A stretch of DNA of 64,000 nucleotides, from contig JAQFVV010012544.1 of the NCBI GenBank assembly GCA_028023455.1, positions 186,001 to 250,000 of the forward strand, read 5' to 3'. This DNA comes from Epiperipatus broadwayi (Eukaryota > Onychophora > Udeonychophora > Euonychophora > Peripatidae). Positions 1 to 11,050 of this stretch are shown one piece after another. The number at the start of each line of letters is the position of its first letter. The first letter of the stretch is position 1. The notes beneath the pieces are model-generated. The model did no database searches. It worked only from the letters and a program-made list of their open reading frames with translations, and had not been told where the DNA came from. Made by a program: the position numbers and the translations under genes.

Positions 1-948
1 TGCATTACATAAGAATGAATCTCAGATTAAACAAGCATAACCTGAATTGGCAGTTAATAGCCACCCAATTCTATGAATTATATTACCTCAAAACACAATA
101 ATAGTTCATTGAAAGTGACATCTATTTAATATAACCTTAATCTAGCTTGTCTATGTAGCATGATTGAACATTCATAATTGATTAAGTTGATGATTTAATA
201 TATTGTTAATATTTTCTTTAGAGTGGAAATAACTGGTTTAATTAACATACAAATATTTAATAGCATGGTAAGTGATTGTGATTACAAGTTAATTGCCTTT
301 TATAAAGTAATTTTATACAATTATATTGTGGTATGATGAAGGAAAGAAAAATCTATTGCCATACCTGCTGATAAACAGATTAAATAAATAACTATTTACT
401 AACATATATCATTAAATAGAAGATAAATAATAAACTAAAGATTAGGTTAAAGTTTCTACTTATTATTTCAGTGTGAAAGTTCACACTTAACTTTAGGGAT
501 TGGTTTATTTTGGTGAAGTTTATTCTTAAAATCATAGCTATGGTGGATGGAAGTCTAAATAACAATTCAGGCTTTATAGTGTACCAATCGGAATGCAAGT
601 GAAGATCGAATCTAACCGCAAAAACAATATCTGCACTACAAGGGCACCATCTAGGCATTTGAGCCTAGAAAAATTTATAGAGTAGGCAGATACGTGCTGT
701 TAAGATTCCACTTTATTTAAATATTCCGATCGTTAGCCCAAGTCACTAGCTCAGCGGAGATGCAGAGATAAAAATCTATAAATTTTATATCTTAAATATC
801 AAAGAGTAAAAGCCACTGCCAGAAATTAACATATAAAAATATTTATTTACGCACATATAAAATAATATTTAAATTTTGAGGAATAAGTTTAACATTTTAG
901 ATTTTTATATTAACTTTTAATTTTACATTTAACTAAGTTTCAATGAGT
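1..948. other. AT-rich sequence, no supported gene
   Basis: No reading frame here looks like a known protein. A minus-strand frame at about 392-658 overlaps a patch (about 590-660) with slightly higher GC and a weak tRNA-like look, but neither the A box nor the B box is good enough to call a SINE. Confidence 0.5.
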
Positions 949-1330
949 TTAATTATTATTTAGATAGTCAAGTATGAATAGACTACATAGATCTGCATTT
1001 GAAAAGAAAATATTCTTCCCTGATTTAACCTTAGGCAACAAATTTCGCAACCAAATTGGCGCCAATCCATCTGATACATTCATGTATTCAATGTAGCATG
1101 ATACGACAACACAAAATACTATATTGTCAGGAATGTACATCTGAACAATAAGTAGAAATAGAGAAGACATTGACTCTCCACCAACAGGAATGTGACATCT
1201 GTTGGCAAGTAGAACAATAAACAAAAAACTCCATAGGAATGGACTGCGGTCTTCTGCCGACTTACAAACCCATCCATAGGCAAACAGAGGGTGTGTGGCA
1301 TATATCTATAATCCTGCCCATAGCGGACCT
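949..1330 (-). pseudogene. possible ligand-gated ion channel relic
   Basis: Seen: the minus strand has a hydrophobic, relatively GC-rich frame of about 90 residues. It reads IPVGGESMSSLFLLIVQ, then a second hydrophobic run IVFCVVVSCYIEYMN, then APIWLRNLLPK. The other minus-strand frame just upstream gives VFCLLFYLPTD. Inference: this order resembles the Cys-loop receptor membrane domain (the FYLPxD that ends M1, hydrophobic segments, then a P-W-x-R stretch after M3), split by a frameshift. No Cys-loop, full M2 or M4 is visible, and the similarity is by eye only. It could equally be an unrelated hydrophobic frame. If real it is a fragment of a broken gene or retrocopy, not a working receptor. 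Confidence 0.25.
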
Positions 1331-2024
1331 CATACTACATCTACTAATTACACAAATATATCCAATCCATTGAACCAATTCAACTACGAAATGAATAACC
1401 TAAGATTAACCTCCCTTAATATAACTTTACAAAACTATATAGTCATTCACGCCCGACTTAAATTTAACATTTAAATACGTCTGCACAGATTTGTTTAAAA
1501 ATGTTGGGTATAGATCGATTACATAGATTCCACGGTCAAAAACATTTCAAAATAAACATAAACGATCAAAATACAAAATTATTGATACCGACAATCGCAG
1601 AGGGAAACTTATAAGTAACCCAATAGTATTCACCATAAGATACTTGCGTTGTCACCAATAACTTAAAAGACATCCGAATAAATACATTTTAGATACTCAC
1701 CGTAAGGTATCATTATTTATCAAATGTCTATATATTTTGATCAAATATGAAAACCAAAATATAATTAACTGCAAACGAATCCATGCAAGCGTCTATAAAC
1801 AACTTAAATTTCATACATTTAAATAATCTTTACAATAAGAAAAAAAAAATGGAAATGATGTTTATCAATCGGAAAACATATAAAATTAAACATTATTAAT
1901 TTGATTTAAAAACTTACAAAAGTCAGATAAGAGTCCATTTTAACATTTCAGTTGGCTTGTTTATCAATTTGTAAAACTTGACGAAAGTTCTTAATTGATT
2001 TTAACAATTGTTCATTTCATATAG

Positions 2025-2116
2025 CTTATGGTAGAAGAGTCCAGGCCTCTGCTTTCAATTCCTGTGATGCCTCCGTTGGAAGGTAATGTTCTGGAGATGG
2101 CAATAGCTGGTTCAAG
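2025..2116 (+). CDS. candidate internal coding exon, unknown protein
   Basis: Seen: a pyrimidine-rich tract ends in ATATAG at 2024, and the segment that follows is open and much richer in G+C than its surroundings. It reads LMVEESRPLLSIPVMPPL then EGNVLEMAIAGS. A GT donor (AAG|GTATCA) starts at 2117. The exon is 92 bp, ending with two bases of a split codon. The next candidate exon at 2780 starts with one base that completes the codon (AG+G, Arg), so the phases agree. I do not recognise the protein. The 662-bp intron between them contains another GC-richer patch (2150-2330) that could be an alternative exon or a relic. Upstream exons are not identifiable in this window. Confidence 0.45.
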
Positions 2117-2779
2117 GTATCACAGTCTTTTCATTTTTTTTTTATAGAGAGTGTTGTATGTGTGTCATACCACATCTCTCAAACACACACCGCTGGAACT
2201 GTCAGAAAAAAACTGTATTTCCCTTTTTATATTATCCACAAGGATTCAATGAACAAAACGTCACTAGTCTATCACTTTCGTTAGGGTCCGAGCCAAGGCT
2301 TAGTGCTTCCATTGGTCAAGCTAAAATTTCTTTCTTCTCTTATCTAACTTTTCATCTGACTTTTTAATTACACAGCTTTTAGATAATTAATAAACAATCA
2401 TTTCCATTTACAGATTACAGGAATTAATTAATACCTGTTTTTACTTTAACTTACGTTATTTTTTTATTAAAATATTTTTATATTTCAATCTGGTATTTTT
2501 TTATTAAAAAAAAATACGTTCAGATACTTTTTTTTTTTTGTTTATGAAAAAAATATTTTTAAAGTTTAGCATCTGTGCGAATGTATATACGTATAACAAA
2601 CATTTTTAATTTTAGCGTTTAGTTTTTTTACTCTTATTTGCGAACTTGTAAGTTTTTATTTTAAATTAATGTAACGACATATTTATGTATCGTTACAATA
2701 GATTGTGTCAATAATTTTATCTTGGTTTACTGGCTGGTTCTTCCTATAACATTGGACATCAGACTTTTACTTATTTCAG

Positions 2780-2852
2780 GAGTATTCATAATGGACACAC
2801 TGTGATCTGCCAGTTTGATAGAGCAATGCAGATAACACTTTCTCTATTCTGA
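2780..2852 (+). CDS. candidate terminal coding exon with stop
   Basis: Seen: acceptor TTATTTCAG ends at 2779. The first base completes the Arg codon left open by the exon ending at 2116. The frame then runs SIHNGHTVICQFDRAMQIT and LSLF to a TGA at 2850-2852. Joined, the two exons give about 54 codons without a stop, which is notable in DNA of this AT content. No known domain is recognised. If the calls are right, this is the C-terminus of a gene whose 5' part lies to the left of the window or in undetected exons. The alternative is a chance pair of splice-like sites. Confidence 0.4.
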
Positions 2853-2958
2853 CATGGTAAATCTAGCTGGAACTACCACATTAATTAACAGAATAACAGC
2901 AACATAATAATAGCAGAATAGAATTCTGGAAGCAGATCAGAATTTATTAAAACAGAAA

Positions 2959-2964
2959 AATAAA
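2959..2964 (+). promoter_or_regulatory. candidate poly(A) signal AATAAA
   Basis: An AATAAA lies about 107 bases after the stop codon of the candidate terminal exon, a plausible 3'-UTR length. AATAAA is common by chance in such AT-rich DNA, so this supports the exon pair only weakly. Confidence 0.3.
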
Positions 2965-3492
2965 TTGTCAGCACTATTTATTTATATTCACTGGAGTTAG
3001 TTTTTCTGTGAAATTCGGATTCATCACTTGCTTTTTGGATCCTTTGATAGAAACAACTCCAGAGTATCCCCATGGTCGGAGCTTATTTGACCAATACGAA
3101 ATTTGTAAGTTCTTATCTCTAAGTGGAAATAGCAGCCTTTTAATTAAATCATGTTAATTATTTATTCTTAATTTTTTATCTATAAATTTGTTTACAAGCA
3201 TTTTAATTACTTTTTTCTAAAATATTATTTCCACTTTTGCTTTTAACCTACTTTTAAAATAAATTTAAAATTAATATAGCTTTTACAATTTTTTAGAAAA
3301 TATTTTAAATAACTTTATAATTACTATACCATATACATTTATCTGTTCATTTAAAATATATACTTAATTTTTATTTATTAAAGTTTATTAAAGCTTTTAA
3401 ATTAAAAATTTCTTCATGATTTTGAACATTATTGACATGAAGTAAATATATATATATGTGTATATATATAGTTTCACTATACATATATATAT
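2965..3492. other. AT-rich spacer ending in TA repeats
   Basis: No gene seen. The last 50 bases are (TA)n/(TG)n microsatellite that directly abuts the first 418-bp repeat unit; the other end of the array also runs into (TA)n. Confidence 0.6.
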
Positions 3493-6400
3493 GAAAAAAC
3501 AAATACAAGTTAATCACGTAACCTGCTATCACTTGTTATTTATGTCCAAAAGATGGCGCTATACCAAAACCGCCGAACAAGTGTAAGATTTGTTTTACAT
3601 AAACGAAAAAAGAGTCAGAAATTAACTACCTCTTTCATTTGCTCACTCCCAGATCAGCTGATTTCAAGCTGGTTTGCTATCCTCAGTGGGAGATAGAGTA
3701 TAGAAACTAGATCTAAAACACTGACTCTCAAGTGTTTATGCAAAACGTTTCTATCAGATTGCAAGCGTGAATTTTTCAGACCGGTAAAGTCTTCAAACCC
3801 AGCCTAGCAAGCTAGATATTTATATGGGTCTGATCTCAGTTCAGAATCACCATATAATCAAAGTCTCTGCAATATATATCATTGCAAGAAAACTCTAAAG
3901 GTACATTTATGAAAAAACAAATACAAGTTAATCACGTAACCTGCTATCACTTGTTATTTATGTCCAAAAGATGGCGCTATACCAAAACCGCCGAACAAGT
4001 GTAAGATTTGTTTTACATAAACGAAAAAAGAGTCAGAAATTAACTACCTCTTTCATTTGCTCACTCCCAGATCAGCTGATTTCAAGCTGGTTTGCTATCC
4101 TCAGTGGGAGATAGAGTATAGAAACTAGATCTAAAACACTGACTCTCAAGTGTTTATGCAAAACGTTTCTATCAGATTGCAAGCGTGAATTTTTCAGACC
4201 GGTAAAGTCTTCAAACCCAGCCTAGCAAGCTAGATATTTATATGGGTCTGATCTCAGTTCAGAATCACCATATAATCAAAGTCTCTGCAATATATATCAT
4301 TGCAAGAAAACTCTAAAGGTACATTTATGAAAAAACAAATACAAGTTAATCACGTAACCTGCTATCACTTGTTATTTATGTCCAAAAGATGGCGCTATAC
4401 CAAAACCGCGAACAAGTGTAAGATTTGTTTTACATAAACGAAAAAAGAGTCAGAAATTAACTACCTCTTTCATTTGCTCACTCCCAGATCAGCTGATTTC
4501 AAGCTGGTTTGCTATCCTCAGTGGGAGATAGAGTATAGAAACTAGATCTAAAACACTGACTCTCAAGTGTTTATGCAAAACGTTTCTATCAGATTGCAAG
4601 CGTGAATTTTTCAGACCGGTAAAGTCTTCAAACCCAGCCTAGCAAGCTAGATATTTATATGGGTCTGATCTCAGTTCAGAATCACCATATAATCAAAGTC
4701 TCTGCAATATATATCATTGCAAGAAAACTCTAAAGGTACATTTATGAAAAACAAATACAAGTTAATCACGTAACCTGCTATCACTTGTTATTTATGTCCA
4801 AAAGATGGCGCTATACCAAAACCGCCGAACAAGTGTAAGATTTGTTTTACATAAACGAAAAAAGAGTCAGAAATTAACTACCTCTTTCATTTGCTCACTC
4901 CCAGATCAGCTGATTTCAAGCTGGTTTGCTATCCTCAGTGGGAGATAGAGTATAGAAACTAGATCTAAAACACTGACTCTCAAGTGTTTATGCAAAACGT
5001 TTCTATCAGATTGCAAGCGTGAATTTTTCAGACCGGTAAAGTCTTCAAACCCAGCCTAGCAAGCTAGATATTTATATGGGTCTGATCTCAGTTCAGAATC
5101 ACCATATAATCAAAGTCTCTGCAATATATATCATTGCAAGAAAACTCTAAAGGTACATTTATGAAAAAACAAATACAAGTTAATCACGTAACCTGCTATC
5201 ACTTGTTATTTATGTCCAAAAGATGGCGCTATACCAAAACCGCCGAACAAGTGTAAGATTTGTTTTACATAAACGAAAAAAGAGTCAGAAATTAACTACC
5301 TCTTTCATTTGCTCACTCCCAGATCAGCTGATTTCAAGCTGGTTTGCTATCCTCAGTGGGAGATAGAGTATAGAAACTAGATCTAAAACACTGACTCTCA
5401 AGTGTTTATGCAAAACGTTTCTATCAGATTGCAAGCGTGAATTTTTCAGACCGGTAAAGTCTTCAAACCCAGCCTAGCAAGCTAGATATTTATATGGGTC
5501 TGATCTCAGTTCAGAATCACCATATAATCAAAGTCTCTGCAATATATATCATTGCAAGAAAACTCTAAAGGTACATTTATGAAAAAACAAATACAAGTTA
5601 ATCACGTAACCTGCTATCACTTGTTATTTATGTCCAAAAGATGGCGCTATACCAAAACCGCCGAACAAGTGTAAGATTTGTTTTACATAAACGAAAAAAG
5701 AGTCAGAAATTAACTACCTCTTTCATTTGCTCACTCCCAGATCAGCTGATTTCAAGCTGGTTTGCTATCCTCAGTGGGAGATAGAGTATAGAAACTAGAT
5801 CTAAAACACTGACTCTCAAGTGTTTATGCAAAACGTTTCTATCAGATTGCAAGCGTGAATTTTTCAGACCGGTAAAGTCTTCAAACCCAGCCTAGCAAGC
5901 TAGATATTTATATGGGTCTGATCTCAGTTCAGAATCACCATATAATCAAAGTCTCTGCAATATATATCATTGCAAGAAAACTCTAAAGGTACATTTATGA
6001 AAAAACAAATACAAGTTAATCACGTAACCTGCTATCACTTGTTATTTATGTCCAAAAGATGGCGCTATACCAAAACCGCCGAACAAGTGTAAGATTTGTT
6101 TTACATAAACGAAAAAAGAGTCAGAAATTAACTACCTCTTTCATTTGCTCACTCCCAGATCAGCTGATTTCAAGCTGGTTTGCTATCCTCAGTGGGAGAT
6201 AGAGTATAGAAACTAGATCTAAAACACTGACTCTCAAGTGTTTATGCAAAACGTTTCTATCAGATTGCAAGCGTGAATTTTTCAGACCGGTAAAGTCTTC
6301 AAACCCAGCCTAGCAAGCTAGATATTTATATGGGTCTGATCTCAGTTCAGAATCACCATATAATCAAAGTCTCTGCAATATATATCATTGCAAGAAAACT

Positions 6401-6833
6401 CTAAAGGTACATTTATGAAAAAACAAATACAAGTTAATCACGTAACCTGCTATCACTTGTTATTTATGTCCAAAAGATGGCGCTATACCAAAACCGCCGA
6501 ACAAGTGTAAGATTTGTTTTACATAAACGAAAAAGAGTCAGAAATTAACTACCTCTTTCATTTGCTCACTCCCAGATCAGCTGATTTCAAGCTGGTTTGC
6601 TATCCTCAGTGGGAGATAGAGTATAGAAACTAGATCTAAAACACTGACTCTCAAGTGTTTATGCAAAACGTTTCTATCAGATTGCAAGCGTGAATTTTTC
6701 AGACCGGTAAAGTCTTCAAACCCAGCCTAGCAAGCTAGATATTTATATGGGTCTGATCTCAGTTCAGAATCACCATATAATCAAAGTCTCTGCAATATAT
6801 ATCATTGCAAGAAAACTCTAAAGGTACATTTAT
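3493..6833 (-). repeat. tandem array: eight copies of a 418-bp hammerhead unit
   Basis: Eight head-to-tail copies begin at 3493, 3911, 4329, 4746, 5163, 5581, 5999 and 6417 (spacing 417-418 bp). They are almost identical; the differences I see are single-base losses in copies 3, 4 and 8. Each unit has an HHR on the minus strand (3646-3692, 4064-4110, 4481-4527, 4898-4944, 5316-5362, 5734-5780, 6152-6198, 6569-6615). The unit has no ORF. It is far less AT-biased than the surrounding DNA and shares blocks with the repeats at 26.3 kb and 58.1 kb (for example ACTAGATCTAA and AGATGG near an end). Known biology: tandem HHR repeats of a few hundred bases are typical of retrozymes and of PLE pLTRs. 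Strand is given for the ribozyme-bearing sense. Confidence 0.95.
3646..3692 (-). ncRNA. type I hammerhead ribozyme in repeat copy 1
   Basis: Read on the minus strand: stem I CTCCCA, core CTGAGGA (matches CUGANGA), stem II AGC/GCT behind a T-T closing mismatch, GAAA, palindromic stem III TCAG/CTGA without a loop, then T and the cleavage-site C, then stem I TGGGAG. All core positions are intact. The same motif recurs in all ten units of the array; the inverted copies give it on the plus strand. A loopless stem III is unstable in a monomer, so cleavage would be expected mainly through paired (dimeric) hammerheads in multimeric RNA. Confidence 0.8.
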
Positions 6834-6877
6834 GAAAAAACAAATACGTGATTAACTTGTATTTGTTTTTTCATAAA
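6831..6877. repeat. inversion junction: palindrome inside the array
   Basis: The ninth unit stops after about 14 bases (6834-6847) and the sequence turns round. Arms of about 19 bp, reading ATGAAAAAACAAATAC and its complement, flank an 11-base loop (6848-6858). The break lies inside the unit, so the two halves of the array meet head to head with a large near-perfect inverted repeat on either side. Confidence 0.9.
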
Positions 6878-7090
6878 TGTACCTTTAGAGTTTTCTTGCA
6901 ATGATATATATTGCAGAGACTTTGATTATATGGGGATTCTGAACTGAGATCAGACCCATATAAATATCTAGCTTGCTAGGCTGGGTTTGAAGACTTTACC
7001 GGTCTGAAAAATTCACGCTTGCAATCTGATAGAAACGTTTTGCATAAACACTTGAGAGTCAGTGTTTTAGATCTAGTTTCTATACTCTAT

Positions 7091-7137
7091 CTCCCACTGA
7101 GGATAGCAAACCAGCTTGAAATCAGCTGATCTGGGAG
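7091..7137 (+). ncRNA. type I hammerhead ribozyme, inverted copy 1
   Basis: Stem I 7091-7096 pairs with 7132-7137 (CTCCCA/TGGGAG, 6 bp). Core CTGAGGA is 7097-7103. Stem II is 7105-7107 with 7114-7116. GAAA is 7118-7121. Stem III is 7122-7125 with 7126-7129 and no loop. The predicted cleavage site is after C7131. Confidence 0.8.
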
Positions 7138-7508
7138 TGAGCAAATGAAAGAGGTAGTTAATTTCTGACTCTTTTTTCGTTTATGTAAAACAAATCTTAC
7201 ACTTGTTCGGCGGTTTTGGTATAGCGCCATCTTTTGGACATAAATAACAAGTGATAGCAGGTTACGTGATTAACTTGTATTTGTTTTTTCATAAATGTAC
7301 CTTTAGAGTTTTCTTGCAATGATATATATTGCAGAGACTTTGATTATATGGTGATTCTGAACTGAGATCAGACCCATATAAATATCTAGCTTGCTAGGCT
7401 GGGTTTGAAGACTTTACCGGTCTGAAAAATTCACGCTTGCAATCTGATAGAAACGTTTTGCATAAACACTTGAGAGTCAGTGTTTTAGATCTAGTTTCTA
7501 TACTCTAT

Positions 7509-7555
7509 CTCCCACTGAGGATAGCAAACCAGCTTGAAATCAGCTGATCTGGGAG
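7509..7555 (+). ncRNA. type I hammerhead ribozyme, inverted copy 2
   Basis: Identical to the copy at 7091-7137: core CTGAGGA at 7515-7521, GAAA at 7536-7539, predicted cleavage after C7549. Confidence 0.8.
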
Positions 7556-7674
7556 TGAGCAAATGAAAGAGGTAGTTAATTTCTGACTCTTTTTTCGTTT
7601 ATGTAAAACAAATCTTACACTTGTTCGGCGGTTTTGGTATAGCGCCATCTTTTGGACATATATATATATATATA

Positions 7675-9570
7675 TTGGTAATTAACTATTATATGTAGTC
7701 TTTTAACCTGTATAATTACTTTTCGTTAATTTATTAACCTTCCTCAACTGCAATTAAATTCAAAGAACATAATGGAAGCAAACATCAACTCAAATCCCAT
7801 GGATACTGAATTTAATGTTAGCAGCTTATCTATTAATTATATTCATTTTATTTCCATTTATTAAAATTGCCTTCTTAATGTTTCTTTTATTATGGTTTCT
7901 CTCTTCATGAAGAATCTCAACAGTTTCAATATCAAACTTAAATTAATATTTATATGTCCTTTCATGATCTAAGAAAACTGAAGCAGTCATTAAATCATTA
8001 TTATTTTTACTTATCATAAGTTTGTATAACAATACTGCACCTCAATTAACCTATATATAATAACATACATCCACAAAAAAATTGATACACAATGTTTCTT
8101 TTCTTCTTGTCAAGTATGTCATTTTTAGAATTATTCACTAACTTATTAATGTTATTTATAACACAAAATGAAACACCAAACACACTCTTATATATATATA
8201 ATTTTACTTAAACATTTGAAATATATGGAATAGATATCTATTTTTTATTAGTGATCTTCAACTCCTTTAATTCATTATAACTTTAAATTGACAAGTATTG
8301 GTAATCTGTTCAGTCTTATAACCAACTTCAAGCAATTCCTTGGCAAATATCTCAATATTTTTTAATTTACCACACTAGTAACAACATATTTTTTATTACA
8401 AAGCAAAATTGATCTAAAACTTGTTATCTTGTGTGTAATTGGTACTTTTGATTTGAAATTTATATATCCTCTTTTTGCAATGGTTTGATTATTAATTTAT
8501 GACTTAGCATACTATTATCTCTTGTAATAATTAAATCCAAATACTTAATACTATTGTCCTGTTTCTTTTGAATACTCCATTTCAAAACATTCAACTTATT
8601 TAACTCCTCCAAAAGCAAATTAATAGTAGTGTTGTTAACACAAACACAAATCTCATTCACATACTTTTTGTAAATTGTAATATCTTTAAAAGTATACATA
8701 TCAAAAATATACTCTCATGTGTAGACAAAACAAAATACCAAACTTGTACAACAGCAGGAAGACCCATATGCCAACTTTAGACATTTAATAATATCCACCT
8801 TCAAAAAAAGCAATAATGTTATCATGAAAAAAATTCAGAGAGTCAATAACAAATTTTATCACATATTTACAAACATCTTTACTTTTCAATGCATGTTTAA
8901 TTATTTTTATGGAATCTACTCCATCAATAGAACTATACATTTCTGTCACATCTAATGAAGTCATAACATTAATCTCATCAATCGCCTTATTTATAATTCT
9001 TTCTACAAAATCAAAAGATGAAGCAATAGTATTTTCTCCAAATTTTAAAAACTCTTCTAATATCTTACCAATATATTTAGAATTTTGATATATAGATGAA
9101 CCACCAAATCAATCACAATTTTCAAAAGATTAACTTCTTTGTGTAACTTTACATTTGCACAAATATGGACACATATTACAAAAAGAATGTATCTTATAGT
9201 TCATATTATTAGTTAAGACTTTATTCTTAGCTTTTTTTGGAAATTATGTTAACAAATTGTATTCTCTGACTATACATATTATATTCTTCATTCAAAAAGT
9301 AACCAAGTTTATTCATTCACACTTTAACTTTTTCAATTTACTGATGTTTCATCATTATACACACCTGCAGATCTTTATCTTCTTTCAAACAAATTATATT
9401 ATCAGTTTTCAGCTTCTGTTTAAATTCCAAAATGGCCAGTTAATTACAATAATGACTAAATGTCAGTATATTGAGCAAGTTAAAGTGCAAATGGATAAAC
9501 TTTACATATTAACTATATTTTTAAAAAAGTTTAAGATCGAAGCCTTAATTAGTAATGTGTAATTTAAGCT
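7675..9570 (-). pseudogene. Penelope-like element relic, RT plus GIY-YIG
   Basis: Read right to left, the minus strand gives PLE reverse transcriptase pieces broken by stops and frameshifts. About 9070-8800 reads GKILEEFLKFGENTIASS and TSLDVTEMYSSIDGVD (the motif A region). 8699-8460 reads YKKYVNEICVCV followed by IKYLDLIITRDNS, which resembles the C-terminal part of PLE RT. GIY-YIG remnants follow at about 8240-7800 (HEERNHNKRNIKKAILING). The 3' end at about 7675 lies a few bases from the truncated 418-bp repeat. It forms an inverted repeat with the plus-strand copy that starts at about 9575. The catalytic aspartates do not form an intact YxDD, so it is dead. Confidence 0.8.
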
Positions 9571-9574
9571 ATTT

Positions 9575-11050
9575 ACTTCCTGCATTATATGTCCTTGTAT
9601 TTTTGCAAATATATAAACTTCTAAATATATTAATAAAACTGTTACAACAGTTTTTAGGATTTGGAGAAAATACTATTGCTTCATCTTTTGATTTTGTAGA
9701 AAGTACTGAAAATATAGTGATTGATGAGACTAATGTTATTGCTTCATGTGGGTCTATTGATAGAGTGGATTCCAAAAAAATAAATGAATATGCATTAAAA
9801 AGTAAAAGTGTCTATAATTATGTGATAAAATTTGTTATTGCTTCTCTAAAATTTTTTGATAAAAATGTTGTTGCTTCTTTTGAAAATGGATATAAAATGG
9901 CTAATGGTTGGCTTGTGGATCTGCCTGTTGTTGCACAAATTTACAATTTTGTTTTCTCTACATATGAGAGTAGTATTTTAGATATGTGTACTTTTAAAAA
10001 TATTAAAATTTACAAAAGGTAATGATTTTGCTTGTGGAAATACTAGTGCTTGTAGAGGAGTTAAATAATTTGAATGGCTTGAAATGAACTATTGAAAAGG
10101 AAGAGGACAAAGTATTAAGTATTTGGATTTAATTATTGCACGAGATAATAGTATGTTGAATTATAAATTAATAATCAAATCATTTCAAAAAAAGGGATAT
10201 ATAAATTGTGAATCAAACATACTAATTATGCATAAGATGGCATGTTTTAGATCTTTTTTGTTTCATAATGAAAAATTATGTTATTATCTGTGTGATAAAT
10301 TTAAAAATATTGAGATATTTGCTGAAGGAATGCTTGAAGTTAGTTATAAGATTGGTCAGATTACCAATACTTTACATCAATTTAAAAAGAGCTATAATGA
10401 TTTTAAAAAGTTGAAGATTCATAATGGATATTTATTCCATACATTTCAAATAATCAAGTGAATTTTTTAAAGAGTGTATATAAGGATTGCTTAATGTTTC
10501 ATTTTGTGTTATAAGTAATGTTAATATGTTAGTGAATAATTTTTAAAATGTCATACCTGCCAACCAAAAAAGTAATGTTATATATCAAACATTTTGTGGA
10601 TGTATGTTATCATCTATAGGTGAATCAAGATGTAATATTGAAACAAGATTAAAAGAGCGTGGTTTGTTATACAAATGTGTGAAATGTAAAAATAAAAGTG
10701 ATTTAATGACTATTTATGTTTTCTTGGATTATGAAAGGACATGTAAATATAAATTTAAATTTGATATTGAAAGTATTACAATTGTTCATGAAGAGAGAAA
10801 TCATAATAAAAGAAAAATTAAGGAAGCAATTTTAATAAATAGCAATAAAATGAATATAATTAGTAGACAAGCTGCTAACATTAAAATTGAGGTTTGATGG
10901 AATTGGAATTGATGATATTTGCTTCTGTTATGTTCTTTGAATTTACAGGCAGTTAAGAAAGATTAAGGAATTAAATAAAAATACTTTTGTGAATTGAAAG
11001 ACTGCATATAATAGTTAATTACCATTATATTTATTATTTTTATTGTTATT
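9575..11050 (+). pseudogene. Penelope-like element relic, inverted partner
   Basis: This is the plus-strand homologue of the preceding copy. RT pieces lie at 9590-10020 (FGENTIASSFDFVE, GSIDRVDSKKINEYALKS) and at 10123-10461 (start MDLIIARDNSML). The C-terminal linker and GIY-YIG domain follow at 10480-10900 (MLSSIGESRCNIETRLKERG, then NHNKRKIKEAILINSNKMN; the YIG motif reads SIG). Four open pieces in different frames show a broken gene. The 3' end at about 11030 (ATAATAGTTAATTACCA) mirrors the 3' end of the minus copy at about 7675. The mirror copies meet near 9575, and only the minus copy keeps the more N-terminal RT part. Confidence 0.8.

Larger units (their letters stand above)
6848..7660 (+). 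repeat. two inverted copies of the 418-bp unit
   Basis: One full copy (6848-7265) and one copy cut at 7660, where about 24 bases of the unit are replaced by (TA)n. One substitution is seen (TGGGGATTC at about 6931 against TGGTGATTC elsewhere). Here the ribozyme is on the plus strand. Confidence 0.95.

Noticed and set aside
590-660. minus-strand tRNA-like or SINE head
   Set aside because: GCCCTTGTAGTGCA and AGATTCGATC are near boxes A and B, but both deviate and no stems form.
3493-7660. CRISPR array or simple centromeric satellite
   Set aside because: The unit is 418 bp with no spacers, so not CRISPR. Satellite is possible in a loose sense, but the hammerhead in each unit and the related dispersed copies favour a retroelement-type repeat.
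9257-9562. 101-codon plus-strand frame
   Set aside because: Lies antisense to the N-terminal RT part of the minus-strand PLE and is Phe/Ile-rich without motifs.
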